Assembly: GCF_021130785.1 (NCBI RefSeq)
Contig: NC_060215.1
Location: 68,576,501 to 68,640,500 of the forward strand
From: Homalodisca vitripennis
Lineage: Eukaryota > Arthropoda > Insecta > Hemiptera > Cicadellidae
Length of the DNA: 64,000 bases
Reading direction: 5' to 3'
Every line of letters begins with the position of its first letter. Within the stretch, counting starts at the first letter, position 1. The notes under the pieces were generated by a model that was given only the letters and a program-made list of their open reading frames with translations, ran no database searches and was not told the origin of the DNA. The position numbers and the translations under genes were made by a program. Positions 23,745-33,947 of the stretch are shown one piece after another.

Positions 23745-25535
23745 AACACCAAACATACGTAGGGTACAAAACTGCACTTTCCGGTTACTATCACAAAATT
23801 GGCCCGGCCCACAAAATACAACATTTTGGTCCCAACTAAAAAATGTTTAATTTTAAACTCCCGCCAAATTACACATTGTTTAAAGATCACTATGGAAGAA
23901 AACTAGCAGTGAAACTTAGAGGTCGCTACTTCAAGCCAGTAAAAATTGGTGACGGATTTAAATTCAAAATATTCTCATGCTTAAAATTGCTAAAAATAAG
24001 AAGTTATAAACAAAGTTATGACATTTTAACTCGTTTCAATGTGTTTCAGTAAAAAATTAAATAAACAGGTTTTACAAATGGAAATAGAGGTTTGTAAAAT
24101 AAAAATAAAGTCGGTTTACTATCTCAGTGTTTTCATAACAGGTGCTGAAACCACTACCCGTTAACGCTCTGGCAATGTGGTAACCTGATGCAAAAAATCT
24201 TGAAGTGGCTAGTTGGATAAATTCCAAAATTCTGTTTCTTAATACGTTTATGCACTGTGGTTTTGATTTATAAACATTGTGTTTAATGTGTCCCCAGAAA
24301 ATGTAATATATTGGTGACAGATCTGGTAAACCTGTAGGTCAGTCGATACCTATCTAGCGATTGGGAAAGATGTTACTAGATTGCGGACATCCCAACCGTA
24401 GTGTGGAGGTGATCCATCTAGATCTTACAACATTTCCAGGTATATTGTGGGAGTAAGGTTTCCTTCATCAAAAACTGTCCACAAATTAACCTCACAAAAT
24501 GACAATACCGAGCCAAACGTTTAATTTGGGCCCATCCAGTGATGGTTAACATCAGACCAATACCGACAGAAGTGCCGGTTTACATTCTGTTTAGCATAAT
24601 GACGCTTCGTCTGTGTACAAAAAATATTTTAAATGTTACAGTATTGTTATCGATAGTGTTTATCATTAACTCGTAAAATTGTGGACTTAGCGATCGAAGT
24701 CGTCCTTGGAAATTTCATGAACTACGATTTAAGATTTTATAAAGTTTAAATCTTGCCATAGCGAAAAGCGTTACATACGCAGTTTTTATGTATACAGATT
24801 GGTAACGTTTTAGTTATTCGGGAAATGTTTCAAGTTTGTGAAACAGAACGAGTTTAGATATTGGCAATTTCTACATTGCAAAACATCCGTTGACATTTCA
24901 TAGCCAATAGCTTACATTTTATTTTTCGGGTCTGGGAAGTTCCTTGACTCTGCCTGTCTCTTCAAAACGTTTTGCACTCCTTATTTTGAAATAGGGTTGC
25001 GATTACGAAAAATGCCATTGATTAAGTTTTTAATCTAATCATAAGATCTAATCTAATCTCTATAACCATGTATCATAAAAATTGTTACACGTTCATGGTC
25101 ATTGAGCTCTATAATGTACTAATAGATAACTAAATGAATAACCACTTCTTAACTTAGTGAACATCATCAACAAACTAATACACATTTCCTTGAATCAAAC
25201 AATAGCTTTATAAGACTGGGGACCCTCGTTTGTCGAGGCAGATCAAAGTTTGCTAGGAATGTTATTGTGAGTTTTGGTCAAACAATAAATACTGATATTC
25301 AGTACTTTTCCCATTAAAATGTTTAAAGTTTCTACCAGCCGCTATTTTATACTGGCTTAATACATCTAAGTTTCACTGTTAATTTTCTTTCATAAAGACC
25401 TTTAAAACTATATGTAACTTGACAGGGGTTTACATTCAAAAATTTGTATTTGGGTCCAACATTTGGTATTTTGGATGAAGGGGCAATGTGTGATGGTAAT
25501 AGAAAAGTGCAGTTTTGTCCCCTACTTATGTATAC
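23745..25535. mobile_element. Inverted repeats flanking a mariner-like transposase pseudogene
   Basis: Left sequence at about 23745-23865 and right sequence at about 25425-25535 are diverged inverted copies. Both contain ACAAAACTGCACTTT next to TA(C/A)GTA-type text, then an ATCACA block and a CCAAAT-like block, running inward in opposite orientation. Between them lies the transposase relic at 24140-25025. They may be the long terminal inverted repeats of that element, or copies of a separate dispersed repeat into which it inserted. I could not identify exact ends or a TA target duplication. Confidence 0.45.
24140..25025 (-). pseudogene. Tc1/mariner-type (DDE) transposase, nearly full length but decayed
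   Basis: Reading the minus strand across frames follows a mariner-like transposase from start to end. RNRNPISK and VQNVLKRQAES belong to the N-terminal helix-turn-helix, at about 24960-25020. SKDDFDR marks the linker near 24690. In the catalytic core come NRHFCRYWSDVNHHWM (about 24540-24590), LNVWLGI, then DGSPPHYGWDVRNLV and TGLPDLSPIYYIFWGHIKHN, where the family has DGAPPHY...VR..L and RSPDL.P.DFFLWG. A C-terminal tail follows (VLRNRILEFIQL). The D of DGSPPHY is kept. The third acidic position region (PDLSPIYYIFWG) lacks the usual D at P.DFF. Many stops and frameshifts make it inactive. Confidence 0.8.
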
Positions 25536-26037
25536 AGAATTTGGTTTTTCTAGATGAGGTCGAAATTTAATATGGGGAATCCTTACTTTTCCTTCACTCT
25601 GTACTGTTATGTTTTATTATTCGAACCCGTGGTGTATTTGGACCTATACGAACGGATTACTACTTGTAAAATGAAACCACTCAGTTTGCCCCAACATTTT
25701 ATATTTTGCTAAAAATATGTTTATACTCATAGTGAGTGCCAAAACTAAGAAAAATACACAATTTTAGAAGTTTACCTCAAATATTTTCTGAAATACATCT
25801 AAAATGCTGGCAGAGGTGTCATGTTGCTACATTTTTAATTTCTTTCTTTTTAATGCAAATATTCATTACCAGGGGAAACGGTTCATTAAGTACTCCATGG
25901 GTGTACTCAGAATTATTTTTTTGGTTTTCTTTACTTTACTTTTTTATGGTAATTCGATATTCCGTTGCATCGGTTTTTAGTGTGTGTTGAATAACGTTTA
26001 AAAAATACTTACTTTTAAAAAATAGGAGTCATGAGTC
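25026..26037. other. Spacer with repeat-like text, no gene
   Basis: It contains the right-hand inverted repeat (about 25425-25535). At about 25882-25921 there is a TACTCCATGGG segment that reappears with changes at 31184-31226, indicating another dispersed repeat. The 84-codon frame at 25736-25990 resembles no known family. Confidence 0.5.
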
Positions 26038-26671
26038 ATTTGCAATGATTCTGACTGCCGTCTTTTGAAGCCGAAAGGCTCTTTTAAATTTGTATTTTGC
26101 GCATCCACCCCACAATCTTATTTCATAAGAAAAGTGTGGGTATACTAGCCCATAATAGGCCATTTTAATAATTTTTCAGGACAATATTTTGCTAGGTTCG
26201 AGCAAAGATGCCATTGGAGATTCATGACTGCATGAGTAATTTACCTGAAGAAAAGATCAGATTGGAGAAAAAAACCTTACAATAAACAATCAGTTTTCTG
26301 TAAGGTTTTTCGTTTTCAAAACTTTATTAATTTTAACTTGCGGCAGAAAGAAAATGAAAATTTTACCAGTGGTCATAGTGAACGATTCTCTTATAGAGGA
26401 AGTCGATTCTACTACATTCCTATGAATGCACCTCGGTAGAGGGCTGACTTGGAGTGATCACACATGCATGCTATATTCCAAAGTTGCCAATGGTATCTTT
26501 GCTCTACGGAACCTAGCAAAATATTGTACTGAAAAAATTATAAAAATGGCCTATTATGGGCTAGTATACCCACACTTTTCTTATGAAATAAGATTGTGGG
26601 GTGGATGCGCAAAATACAAATTTAAAAGAGCCTTTCGGCTACAAAAGAAGGCAGTCAGAATCATTGCAAAT
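26038..26671. repeat. Inverted partial copy of LINE reverse transcriptase (180-bp arms)
   Basis: The left arm (26038-26217) is the reverse complement of the right arm (26487-26671), with only a handful of mismatches and small gaps. The right arm is coding sequence of the LINE that follows. The spacer is about 270 bases and holds a second small palindrome around 26270-26310. Overlapping inverted segments at the 5' end of a LINE insertion recall twin priming, but the same sequence being present in both orientations needs an extra copying step. Confidence 0.85.
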
Positions 26672-27019
26672 TTAAAATTTAGAGATTCGTGTAGAGATGC
26701 CTTCAGGAGTTTGGGATTACTGACTTTGCCCTGCCTCTATATTCGGGAGGTGGCCTTGTATTGTAGGTACAAATGTGATTTGACACGGGGTAGTGACGTC
26801 CACGGATATAATACGAGGGGAAGGGACAACCTGAGAGTTCAGTCTCACAGAACGATGGTTTATGAACAACTTCCATCTCAAGTTGGTGTTAAAGTGATCA
26901 ACAGACTCCCGGAGTGCGTTAAAGAATTGGCAACAAAGAAACGTTTCAAAGCTTGATCAAGAGATCTTTTAGTGTCGAATTCGTTTTATTCCCTTGATGA
27001 GTTCATGGCAAATCCCTAG
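26342..27019 (+). pseudogene. LINE reverse transcriptase, C-terminal third (two stops)
   Basis: The frame reads IVNDSLIEEVDSTTFL, then a TGA at 26423-26425 where the family usually has Gly in FLG, then MHLGRGLTWSDH (the FLG..LD..L.W..H block). It continues through YGLVYPHFSYEIRLWGG, FRLQKKAVRIIA, LTLPCLYI, YNTRGRDNLR and INRLPECVKEL. A second TGA at 26954-26956 interrupts the end, and the same frame then continues (SRDLLVSNSFYSLDEFMANP) to a TAG at 27017-27019. Only two nonsense changes separate it from an open frame, so it is younger than the other LINE pieces here. The catalytic palm is absent. Confidence 0.85.
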
Positions 27020-27247
27020 GAACGATAAAACTATTTTGTTAACTCTGTTGCCAAAATGAATAACATTTTTGTGTTGATAATTGTAAAAAAATGTTTTAAT
27101 TAGTGTAACATTGGTCAAAATCTATGTTTTAAACTTCAACTTAATAATAATTATTAGAATAAGTTAATTATAGAATAATAAGTTAGACGCATGCAATAAA
27201 ATTGTAAAACATTGTCTACTGCAATAAAGAAAATTTGAATTTGAAAA
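26342..27247 (+). mobile_element. 5'-truncated LINE (jockey/CR1-like), 3' end
   Basis: Coding sequence to 27019 is followed by a short AT-rich 3' untranslated region. The element ends in GCAATAAAGAAAATTTGAATTTGAAA near 27221-27247, a polyadenylation-like signal plus short TTTGAA repeats. It belongs to the same general family as the fragment at 6.2-7.1 kb. Confidence 0.75.
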
Positions 27248-27400
27248 ATGTTGACAGGGTTTAGAGACCAGAATAGAAAAGAATTAATTAAATTTAATAC
27301 AATATCAATTAGTAGGTAATGTGAGCTTTGTGCTAGGAGTATGGGCTTAGGATGTGATTGATCGTGGGAAATCATAGCAGATATTTATTTTTTTTTAAAT
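27248..27400. other. Short AT-rich gap
   Basis: Nothing recognised between the LINE end and the repeat-like block. Confidence 0.5.
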
Positions 27401-28195
27401 TATGGTTGCCTGTAAAGTCGGTTTTTACGGGCGAAGATTTTACGTGACAACGTCTTTTTCTCGGTAGAATATTTATTGATATGAATATTATTAAATTGCA
27501 CAATAGGAACAAGGAATTGAATGAAAATAAGAATTGCACAAATTTTAAATATAGAAATATATTTTGTTTACTAAAACATTGTACATAATTTGAAATTAAT
27601 TAAAATTTGTTATTGTAAATGGTAAAGTTGAATAAAACATTTACTAAAATTGGAATTTGAAATTCTTGCTAAACACAGTTAAATTCTAACTCCGCGCGTG
27701 GTGATTGGTCGGTTTAGTTCGTTTGTTTGGTCGCACTGTTATGACAGGTTAGAGGTTATAATTTGTTATTTTAAATGTTTGACTAGCAATACGCGCTGTT
27801 TCTTCTCAATCGACTGAATTACGATTGATTGCAGAGTGATTTAAACTAATAATTTACTTAACACTATCAACATTTGTCAATAGTATAACATAACCTATAA
27901 ACTCAGTTTCTCAACTTTTGTGTCAATCTAACAATTAATCAATCAATCATAGTTTACGATAATGAAATATCAGTGTACAATTATTTACCTTTATTGTTGT
28001 AGTTGTTGTAAATGACGAATCTAAGCACTCCACATTTTCACGAATAAACATAGTTATCTGCTTTATCCCGTGCGGCGGACCCACAGTTATCTGCTTTATC
28101 CCGTGCGGATCCCGTGCGGCGGACCCACTGGACGGGCATCGTAACGTTACCGGGCGTTACACTTTTTCATGAGTGACTCCGAGCCGCAACCTAAT
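27401..28195. repeat. Unclassified repeat-like block, possible non-autonomous element
   Basis: The block starts with GGTTGCCTGTAAAGTCGG and ends with CCGAGCCGCAACC, so its tips GGTTGC/GCAACC are inverted. The two ends are CG-rich (for example TTTTTACGGGCGAAG at the left, TTACCGGGCGTTACAC at the right) while the middle is AT-rich. Near the right end a segment reading GTTATCTGCTTTATCCCGTG is present twice, about 34 bases apart (28048-28117). It has no protein-coding content. Structure and composition suggest a mobile element or solo terminal repeat, but the class is unknown and I could not find a target-site duplication. Confidence 0.4.
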
Positions 28196-31100
28196 TTAAG
28201 ACGTTGTCACGTCAAAATCAATACCGTAACTAAAAGATTGTGTCTTTACATTTTGTTGAGAAAGTCACTAGTGTTTCATGAAAACCCAACATTCATTATA
28301 AGTTTTAATCCAGCGATAAAAATAAAAGTTTATATACACTTAAAATGGATATTATACTGTATGTTGGAAATGTTTTAATTAATGTCCGTTCTTAAATATG
28401 TGTTATGGAATCTTGCTTGAAGTCGCGGCATATGCCCATAATAATATTGCGTGCTATTGAAAATGTATCTATACAAAACTTTCCCTCAGTCCGTTTTCAC
28501 AAGACGGAGCATCTTCTCACAACGTCATACAAATATAGCAGTAATTCCACGAAATGTTCCCTCAAAAATCAGTAGGGGGAAGTGGAACTGTAGATTAACC
28601 CCAAATATCATCTGCATTACGATCATGTAACATTTCATTTTAGAGAAATTTGAAAAATAATGAAAAAACTTTATGATTTAGGAGAACTGAAATAACGAAT
28701 TATACAAGAAACGAGTCTAATTCCTGAAGAAGCATTTACATAACGCAGTGTCACCTTTCTATAAAGGGATTGCAAACTGACTAAATATGGAAAATCTGTC
28801 GAACTCTTATTTAATTTGGATGGTGGATTGCTAATATTTCATTTAAACGGTATTTAAGTTATAGTTCAAATCTTTATGAAGCTACTTTTGTACTATAATT
28901 TATTGGTATTTAACTAAACTCTATTTAAGACAATTAATTTTCCAGTTCTCCAATACAATGCCTTGAATTGGAGAAGTACAATCCTTCATAACAGGTTTAT
29001 ACAGCGATTCAGAATAAGTAAGTACTTAAAATGCCACTGTTCTGAAACTTTGACCTGTCATCATTATACATAGAACGATCCTTTTTAAATTAAATTTGTT
29101 ACTTCTCACACTTCTGGTGCCATTCAACACCAGCTTTCATAAAAACTTTTTACGGCATTCCCTCATTTTCCATACTTTCTATTTTGAACGAGATTTTTTA
29201 TTTTTTTTTTTAATCTTTTGATTGTCATATTAAATGTTAAAACCATTAAATTTTGAGCTAGGAAAGAGACCATAGAGACTATTTGTTACTGGTGTAAGCC
29301 AAGTAACAAATTTAATAATAATGTCTAATAACAAAATTATTTTTTTAACTAACCAGACTTTGATCTTTTGGATTACTGTAAATCTTAGAGCTAAATTCAT
29401 ATTTTATTTCTTACATTATTATGTTATGAGGTAACATGAATAGTATCATTTTAAATATTTCAATACAATCTAGAAAAGGTGAAAGACATCTAGAAAGGTA
29501 TTTAGAAAGGGTTAAGTGTTAGAGAGGGCTTCTTAGCCCTAACTTCGCCTGGTAAAATAAGACATTCTTTACTTTTTTTTACTTTTAGAAACGTGAAGTT
29601 AGTAAAATAATATTATATATTATATATAATTAAAATAGTTATATAAAGAAGTGTTTAAAAGTTTCCACTCAAATGTTTACGGGCAAAAATGACCTTGTAA
29701 CTCAGATTGAACTAACTCCGAGTTTCCATAATTATTTAATGATTTTTAAACGGCATTTGAAATGTTGGCTAAAATAATTTGCGTTATAGATTTAGAAATA
29801 TTTTGTTAAATAATTTTTATTGACATAAACATATATTTACCCATTCAATAATTTTAAACCCAACACTGTATAATTGGTTTTTACATTCGTATACAAAAAC
29901 ATAAATAACACTTTAATAACAAAGACTAAATTGAACTAAAACGTTTTTTATTTAGTTTCATAATACACTTTTATTCGATAAATAAAATTGAAGAGCAATA
30001 CGAAAATGAAATTACAAAAATCTATGGGACTTCCAAAAATAATCTGTCAATGATTTACGCTAACAGGCAAGACAAATTTCGCCGAGCCTTTTTATTGTAA
30101 AGAAGAAAGTAGGTAATAAAGTCTTTATGACCTACTACGCCCACGCGCCACGCGCCGCGCGCGGCCTTTACGCGCGTGACGTAATGTTTCTAAGCTGATG
30201 GGGAAGCATAGTTTCTCTTTTGGTACTGACGTACAATCGGGTTAAAATTTGGATGATATTAATCAATGGAATTTTCTCATAATTATTTTCACGTTAATAA
30301 AGATGACGCAATAATAATAAAAGAATAAAAATCATTAATGTAAACACGCGCGATTGTGAATACGTGAAGTGCAAACTATAAAACTGCTACAATCTTGAAC
30401 AGTTTTTTGGCATATTTTCACATTTCAAGATTTTAACGTATTGTTGGTGCTGACTATAGATATAACTAGGCCCTGTTCCAGTTTCTTATGTTTCGTATTT
30501 TAGTTATTTTTTCAGTTTTAATTGAACCATGTAATCTAAGTTCCGTGATGAATAAGAGGACAACTATTCGCCAAAATTTAATGACAAGTATTAGTTTGAA
30601 AACATAATTCTTTACACAGATACTGTTATCAAACTGAAAATGTTCTATAGTGTACTAAGCATAATCAATACAAATCGGGTATGAATAGAGTGACTGTGTT
30701 CGATTTAATAAACTCTTGCAATGTGTTATTTACACATACATTAATTGGAAAACGTATGTTGGTAAACAATAGTGCATGCCTGCACCTCGTCTCTTGATTT
30801 ATTTGAATTTACCGATTACTTTAACAATTTACCTAAATCTTTGCTTTATTTGCAAACTACTGCAATTAATTTGTTTCATTCTTAAACATTTATGCTCTGG
30901 TAGAAAGTTTCCTGCCGACTTTAAAATATTTTAAATGAAATATTGGATTCCATCAAGAACATAGTTATAAAATAAGTGGATTTTAGTGCGTGACCTTTGT
31001 CAAAAATCCTTATTCTGTGTGGATTTTTGACAGAGAAGTTAGTCGTATTTATCCTAGCTGAATTTCCTGTAAAACAAATTCCCGGGTGAGAGTCGGAGAG

Positions 31101-31544
31101 TGAACGGGCATCTCATCTAGCCATACGGGTGCAGTTGGTATTTTAGTTATTTTTATTTCTAACTGGATGAAAGTAAAAAAAGCTTAATTCAGTACTCCAT
31201 GGGCATAGTCAGAATTAATTTGTTCGGGGAACAGTAGTATTTATCTGCATCATCATTCTTTAATATTAGTATACATAATCCTCTTTGTGCATAGGCCTTA
31301 TACACAGTATACACTAGCAAACTGTACATACAACCAAAGATGGCAAGTTTAAAAAGTGTTAACATTTATAAATATCGGGACTGGAATTAATAGTCCATGC
31401 CCCCCTGTGCACACTTCGTAATCATGTTGACAGATAACAAGTAGTATCTCAATGTATACAGTGGTGATATATTATTTAATGGGGTTACATGTGCAACAGA
31501 TAATGTGTGATACTCTTCTTTAAGAATTTTTATGTGGATATATA
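28196..31544. other. AT-rich spacer, no gene seen
   Basis: It contains a short, strongly CpG-rich patch at 30140-30185 that includes the motif TGACGTAA, and a small hairpin at 29525-29540 (6-bp arms). The segment 31184-31226 matches the repeat text at 25882-25921. No open frame here is convincing. Confidence 0.5.
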
Positions 31545-31556
31545 CTAGCTGACCCG

Positions 31557-31572
31557 GTGAACTTCGTTTCAC
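31557..31572 (-). other. Helitron 3' subterminal hairpin
   Basis: GTGAA and TTCAC pair around a 6-base loop, eight bases from the terminal CTAG. This is the position of the replication stop hairpin in Helitrons. The stem is short (5 bp). Confidence 0.6.
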
Positions 31573-32590
31573 TTACCTCTTGGCCATGTCGCTACCTTTG
31601 TTAACATATTTACATACGTACTTTATCGATTTGACAGAGTTACAAAATTCCACATTGATGTGAGTTTCAAAAGTTTTGGACAATATTGGCGAGTACGGCA
31701 CAATCCAACGATTGTCTACATCAAAATTTTGTCCTTTTATCTTCACAATTACAGATTGCCCACCGTCCTCAACTGATTGCCGACGATACAACAGGTAACC
31801 ATCATTTCCCGAGATGGTTTCAGCAATCAATGCTCTAGGGTATCGCTTCGAACACTTGCCGTCGACCATACAGGGTGATTTGTTGTTGAAAACTCCGCAA
31901 GGTCCATGTATCATATGTTTACTTACTACTGCATGCAATTTTGGGTCAAGTGTTTCATCGGGAATCTCGGCTGAAATTATGAAATCAATGTCTTCTGGCC
32001 TTAATTTATCAACTAACCAAACTAATATGTGCGCATGTGGCAGACCACGTTTTTACCACTCAACAGAGTACATCCAACAACGTACTTGGCCATACACACG
32101 ATGAAATTCATTAAAGATTTTAATATTTGCTTAAACATTCTGGCAATGATGTAATGCCTATCAACTGGTGTTTGGCCGTGTAGCAATTCTTTCTTAATTT
32201 CCATCCATTGTGGGTTACAGCTGAATGTAATAAATAGGTCTGGACGGCCATATTTTCTAACATACGACATCGCATCTTGCGCGTATTCGTGCATGTAGCG
32301 CGGGCTTCCAATGCAAGTGGCCGGCAAAATTGTCATTTTTCCCACATTTTCTGCATTTGCATCGGCATTGATAGCATCACGAAGATGGATGTACTCTTCA
32401 GATCGAAGCTGCTGTTGGTTTAGACGGATGTACGTCAATCGTTCGGTCTCAATTTTGACATACATGTCAACTGAAAACTGATGAAAAGCAATCGACACAT
32501 CAAAATGTGATTTACTTCACCTTCACGGATCATGAATAAAAATTTATAGCACTGACTTTTTTGTTGGTTTCAGCACCTGGAATCAGAAAT
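31573..32590 (-). pseudogene. Helitron Rep (HUH endonuclease) domain, one frameshift
   Basis: This is the rolling-circle replication initiator domain of Helitrons, which cuts and rejoins DNA at the element ends. The minus strand reads FYS and MIREGEVNHILMCR near 32560-32520. Next come FSVDMYVKIETERL, RLNQQQLRSEEYIHLRD, GSPRYMHEYAQDAM and GRPDLFITFSCNPQWMEI (all in a frame open from 32498). After a frameshift at about 32060-32100 the HUH motif follows, RGLPHAHILVWL, with the two histidines at 32030-32038. The Rep tyrosine motif YVCKYVNKG lies close to the end. A stop at 31573-31575 falls just before the element's 3' hairpin, so the helicase that should follow has been deleted. The catalytic histidines and tyrosines are preserved. 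Confidence 0.85.
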
Positions 32591-32814
32591 GATAAACAAT
32601 GACATTTTTGCATACATTAAATAAAACACATTTATTGTCAAATTATCATCATTATCATATCGGACAAAAAACAATAAATACAGATAATCAATTTAAAGCT
32701 TTCTGGTAAACTATATTTTTTTGTCTTTTTTGCGGTGCGTAAATATATAAAGATGTACTTTACCATGTGTAACAACAATCTTCGACATAAAATATTGGGT
32801 GCTGTTAGGCCCAA

Positions 32815-33263
32815 ACACGACAGTACTTTATTTGCCATCAATAAACCCTATCTTCTATCATGATCAATGTCTCATTGTAAATGTTCGCATTAATTAGTAG
32901 TGTAGGATTCGAAGTTTGACATCGCACACGATGTAACACATCCTCAGACATGTCATCCCTATATTTCATCCACAAATCTTCCGGATTCGAAGGGAAACAT
33001 GTGGATATTATAATCGCAAACAATGTTCGAATTTGATGTGGTGATGAAGACATGATGGAATCCTTGAACGTATTATCCCAATGTAAATCATCCTCGAGTA
33101 ACTGTAATAGTTGACACGCCTCACGGTAAGTAGCACACAGATGTCCATCAACTGTTCTCAATTGTTGAAATGATGTCGGACCACGAACATTCACCAATAA
33201 CAATCTAAGATAATAACATTCAGCGTTATTTGGATGTACTGTATTTGTCGGCACTATAATCAA
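32815..33263 (-). pseudogene. Helitron segment between Rep and helicase
   Basis: The frame contains NNAECYYLRLLLVNVRGP, TSFQQLRTVDG, ATYREACQLLQLLEDDLHWD, PHQIRTLFAIII and PSNPEDLWMKYRDDM, the conserved block that lies C-terminal to the Rep domain and just before the Pif1-like helicase in Helitron proteins. After 32838 it continues in another frame as MANKVLSCLGLTAPN, again in family order. Here it lies upstream of the Rep piece, the reverse of normal, and runs directly on from the N-terminal region. It is open for 141 codons, so the rearranged copy is not very old. Confidence 0.85.
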
Positions 33264-33564
33264 TTTCTGGATCGTAGGAGAATGTTGCTCGTTCCAGGTT
33301 CACAGGAGCATTGCGTTTGCGGAATCGGTCAATTTCCTTTTCCCGGGCTCGCTGCTGTTGTTATCGATGTGCCCGAACTCGTTGCATTCTTTGTCTATCC
33401 ACTTCATTCTGATTTACTGTAGAACGCAAATGTGCCATACCAATATGACTGTTATCATTATCAGTCTCTTACTGGTCATCAGTGCGATTAGCGCGTGAGG
33501 TAGCTCGCCGCACATTCTATCTACTTCGACGACCTATGTTAGGTCGTTTTCTTCTCGGCATTGT
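33264..33564 (-). pseudogene. Helitron protein N-terminal basic region (broken)
   Basis: An ATG at 33562-33564 opens MPRRKRPNIGRRSR, typical of the basic start of insect Helitron proteins. Further on come NEVDRQRMQRVRAHR and, in another frame, LERATFSYDPEIDYSADK, which fits the end of the N-terminal region. It then joins the post-Rep segment near 33250, so the Rep domain is missing from its usual place. Stops and frameshifts are present. Confidence 0.65.
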
Positions 33565-33947
33565 AAGCAGTATCTGATATTAATGTTTTCTTGCACTAAT
33601 AATGTTAAACTATAATGGCGACAGCTTTTTTATCCAAAATTGCATGCAGTAGCAAGCAAACATATGATACTGAGACACTTCGTCATTTGTATTTGTTACT
33701 AACAGCTGTTAAACTAATTATGGATACATGAACATCAATCAAACGTTTGACAGGTAAAAACTGTTTGTATGGGGAAATCAAATTGTCGTTTTTAGTATTT
33801 TCCTTGCAATTTTGTTATATTTTCTCATCGTTTAAACCTTCCCTGGACTTCCACGAACATTTCAAGACCAAAATTAGCCAAATCGGTTCAGCCGTTCTCG
33901 AGTTTTAGCGAGATTAACGAACGGAAATTCATTTTGATTTATATAGA

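Larger units (their letters stand above)
31545..33947 (-). mobile_element. Helitron, about 2.4 kb, both ends visible, internally rearranged
   Basis: On the minus strand the element begins TCTATATAAATC at 33947 and ends GGGTCAGCTAG at 31545. These match the Helitron rules: 5' TC, 3' CTAG, insertion between A (33948, complemented) and T (31544, complemented), and no target duplication. Eight bases inside the CTAG is a short hairpin (arms GTGAA/TTCAC at 31557-31572). Between the ends are three pieces of the Helitron protein: the N-terminal basic region, the segment that normally follows the Rep domain, and then the Rep domain. The helicase is missing. It is therefore non-autonomous and its coding order is altered. 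Confidence 0.8.

Noticed and set aside
23843..24052. 69-codon basic open frame next to the mariner-like relic
   Set aside because: It overlaps the inverted repeat and matches nothing known. Lys/Phe-rich composition is usual for AT-rich chance frames.
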